40,000 bases of DNA, from the NCBI GenBank assembly GCA_905221605.1, contig CAJNDS010000067.1, positions 87,501 through 127,500 of the forward strand, written 5' to 3'. Below are positions 38,963 to 40,000 of this stretch, piece after piece. A program made the translations under genes and the position numbers. Numbering within the stretch: position 1 is the stretch's first letter; each line of letters starts with the position of its first letter. The notes under the pieces were generated by a model, which did not search any database, was not told where the DNA came from, and worked only from the letters and a program-made list of their open reading frames with translations. This DNA is from Symbiodinium natans. Its lineage: Eukaryota > Sar > Dinophyceae > Suessiales > Symbiodiniaceae.

Positions 38963-39202
38963 AGGGGTACTTGCCCACTGGCTGGCAGTGGTTGTTGCCG
39001 TCGAGCGACACGTCTGGGGAAAGTTGTATAGATCTGAAGACCGGCCGGTTTAGGGTTTAGGGTCTAGGGTCTAGGGTCTAGGGTTTAGGCTTTAGGGTTT
39101 CGGGTTTAGGGTTTACTTTGGTTCAAAGGCCGAACAAACCATTCTTTGCAGCGACGAGATTCAGCAAGATGCCGCAACTGCTTTCGCCCACAGTGTGTAG
39201 GT
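38963..39202 (+). CDS. Two exon-like blocks ending in a stop
   Basis: Block 38963-39048 (G-Y-L-P-T-G-W-Q-W-L-L-P-S-S-D-T) follows CTAACAG and runs to a TTTAGGG/TCTAGGG array. Block about 39152-39202 (D-E-I-Q-Q-D-A-A-T-A-F-A-H-S) follows TTTGCAG and ends TAG. Phase between them is not fixed. A (CG)n run lies downstream at 39248-39261. Confidence 0.33.
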
Positions 39203-39439
39203 GTTACTTTGCATGCTAGCACAAGATGCGCCACCTGTGCTCTATGTCGCGCGCGCGCGCGTGGAAAGGCAATTGAATGTAATTAGGGTCTGACGACTGA
39301 GGGGCCTTTCTACGATGTACCTGCAGTCCTTCTTGGGCCTCTTGGTGTGCAAGATGTGAGAGAGGATGACTAAAGTTAACGTGTCGATGAAGGTCGTACT
39401 CATGTGCTGCTGGACCGTTGGAAGTGCAAATCACTTCAC

Positions 39440-39850
39440 ATGTTGCGGGCCTTGTTTCTAGCCTGGATCGTTTCATCATGCACTTCCGTGCCAGAAATTG
39501 CTACACACCATCCGTGGCACGATTACAGTGATTGCAGGAAAGATGCCCCGAACTCGAAATCCCTAAACCCTAACCCTAAACCCTAAACCCTAAACCCTAA
39601 ACCCTAAACCTCTAACGGCGATGTCGTCATCCCCGCTCAACCCAAAGCTCTATTACCGACAAACCCCCGAGCCTGAATCATTGGGCTTGCATCCCAGGGA
39701 AGCTTCGTGAGCAATCATCTTGGCACGCTTTCCTCCCAGCAACATCATGGAAGCCCTAAACCCTAAACCCTAAACCCTAAACCCTAAACCCTAAACCCTA
39801 AACCCTAAACCCTAAACCCTAAACCCTAAACCCTAAACCCTAAACCCTAA
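39440..39850 (+). CDS. First exons of a secreted or membrane protein gene
   Basis: ATG at 39440 opens M-L-R-A-L-F-L-A-W-I-V-S-S-C-T-S, a compact signal peptide with probable cleavage after the Cys or Thr-Ser, then E-I-A-T-H-H-P-W-H-D-Y-S-D-C-R-K. It runs into a CCCTAAA array at 39558. The next open blocks are 39614-39708 (S-P-L-N-P-K-L-Y-Y-R-Q-T-P-E-P-E-S-L) and about 39694-39752 (G-S-F-V-S-N-H-L-G-T-L-S-S-Q), in different frames. The gene would continue past the window end. Function unknown. Upstream 39203-39439 is array-free and may hold the promoter. Confidence 0.4.
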
Positions 39851-40000
39851 ACCCCTCCTGCCGGGGGTCGACGCGTAATGCATCGTGCGCTTGGGGGGCT
39901 GGAAGGGTTTAGGGACAAAACCCTAAACCCTAAACCCCAAACCCTAAACCCCAAACCCTAAACCCTAAACCCTAAACCCCAAACCCTAAACCCTAAACCC

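Larger units (their letters stand above)
1..40000. repeat. Dispersed interstitial telomere-type arrays, both orientations
   Basis: Arrays of the 7-bp unit CCCTAAA (equivalently TTTAGGG) occur throughout. Main CCCTAAA-orientation blocks: 1-18, 259-330, 951-1057, 2335-2487, 5997-6042, 7890-7951, 8837-8911, 12835-12900, 13010-13165, 14978-15050, 16152-16209, 20304-20430, 21093-21183, 22866-22973, 25166-25465, 26938-27068, 34729-34823, 38839-38960, 39558-39611, 39754-39853, 39917-40000. Main TTTAGGG-orientation blocks: 4820-4931, 6128-6245, 7709-7749, 9016-9050, 10136-10242, 10945-11014, 12396-12470, 15289-15383, 18374-18428, 21427-21510, 32182-32238, 34905-35009, 37421-37502. Many flanks decay into variants such as CCCGAAA, CCCCAAA and CCCTGAA. 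Both orientations contain an in-frame stop (TAG or TAA) in every frame within 21 nt, so no array can be coding. Confidence 0.98.

Noticed and set aside
39216-39479. An 87-codon minus-strand frame
   Set aside because: It overlaps the better-supported + strand signal-peptide start at 39440 and shows no features of its own.
1-40000. tRNA, rRNA or spliced-leader RNA genes
   Set aside because: No cloverleaf boxes, rRNA core segments or complete leader sequence were seen on reading; only a partial leader match inside a repeat.

Overview
The window looks like nuclear DNA of a protist, most likely a dinoflagellate or close alveolate relative. Three things point there. (1) The dominant repeat is the TTTAGGG/CCCTAAA telomere unit, present as dozens of interstitial arrays in both orientations. 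(2) The one gene that can be rebuilt with confidence (13331-15776) needs introns starting GA or GC as well as GT, and every 3' junction reads AG|G, which is the splicing habit described for dinoflagellate nuclear genes. (3) There is no bacterial-style coding: real frames are short (about 50-200 nt) and scattered between repeats. The organism assignment is an inference; no rRNA or known marker gene is present.

Layout: from 1 to about 23.1 kb, and again from 25.5 to 40 kb, short exon-like blocks alternate with telomere-repeat arrays and small inverted-repeat elements. First coding exons with a plausible ATG lie at 9534, 13331, 16084, 20478 and 39440. Terminal exons with in-frame stops are seen near 9222, 12670, 15776, 17694, 23144, 25926, 31242, 32715 and 38374. 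I read the exon blocks on the + strand; I did not model the - strand as carefully, so one-strand gene order is a suggestion only. From 23.2 to 25.1 kb is a repeat island: a GC-rich 17-bp minisatellite followed by a second dispersed repeat family, then the longest telomere array (about 25166-25465).

Best gene: 13331-15776, eight exons that join in frame into a protein of about 437 residues with an N-terminal signal peptide and one C-terminal membrane helix followed by arginines. Its function is unknown.

The main observation is how introns are built. Telomere arrays close all six reading frames within 21 nt, so they cannot be translated; within a gene they must be spliced out. In the TTTAGGG orientation each unit supplies GT (GGGTTT) and AG|G (TTTAG|GG), so an array is a ready-made GT-AG intron, and several neighbouring exons join in frame if exactly this is assumed. 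Some arrays are flanked by direct duplications of 12-18 bp or more (247/331, 3341/3414, 15271/15384), as expected for insertion at staggered breaks. In parallel, at least six families of short inverted-repeat elements (called A-F here, plus S) sit in or next to introns. Some carry their splice sites at or beside their ends and some have target-site duplications, which makes them look like introners.

Caution: in DNA near 50% GC, an open frame of 20-30 codons is common by chance. Isolated exon calls therefore get low confidence. Only chains in which phase is preserved across the splice, or where duplicated flanks fix the junction, get more.
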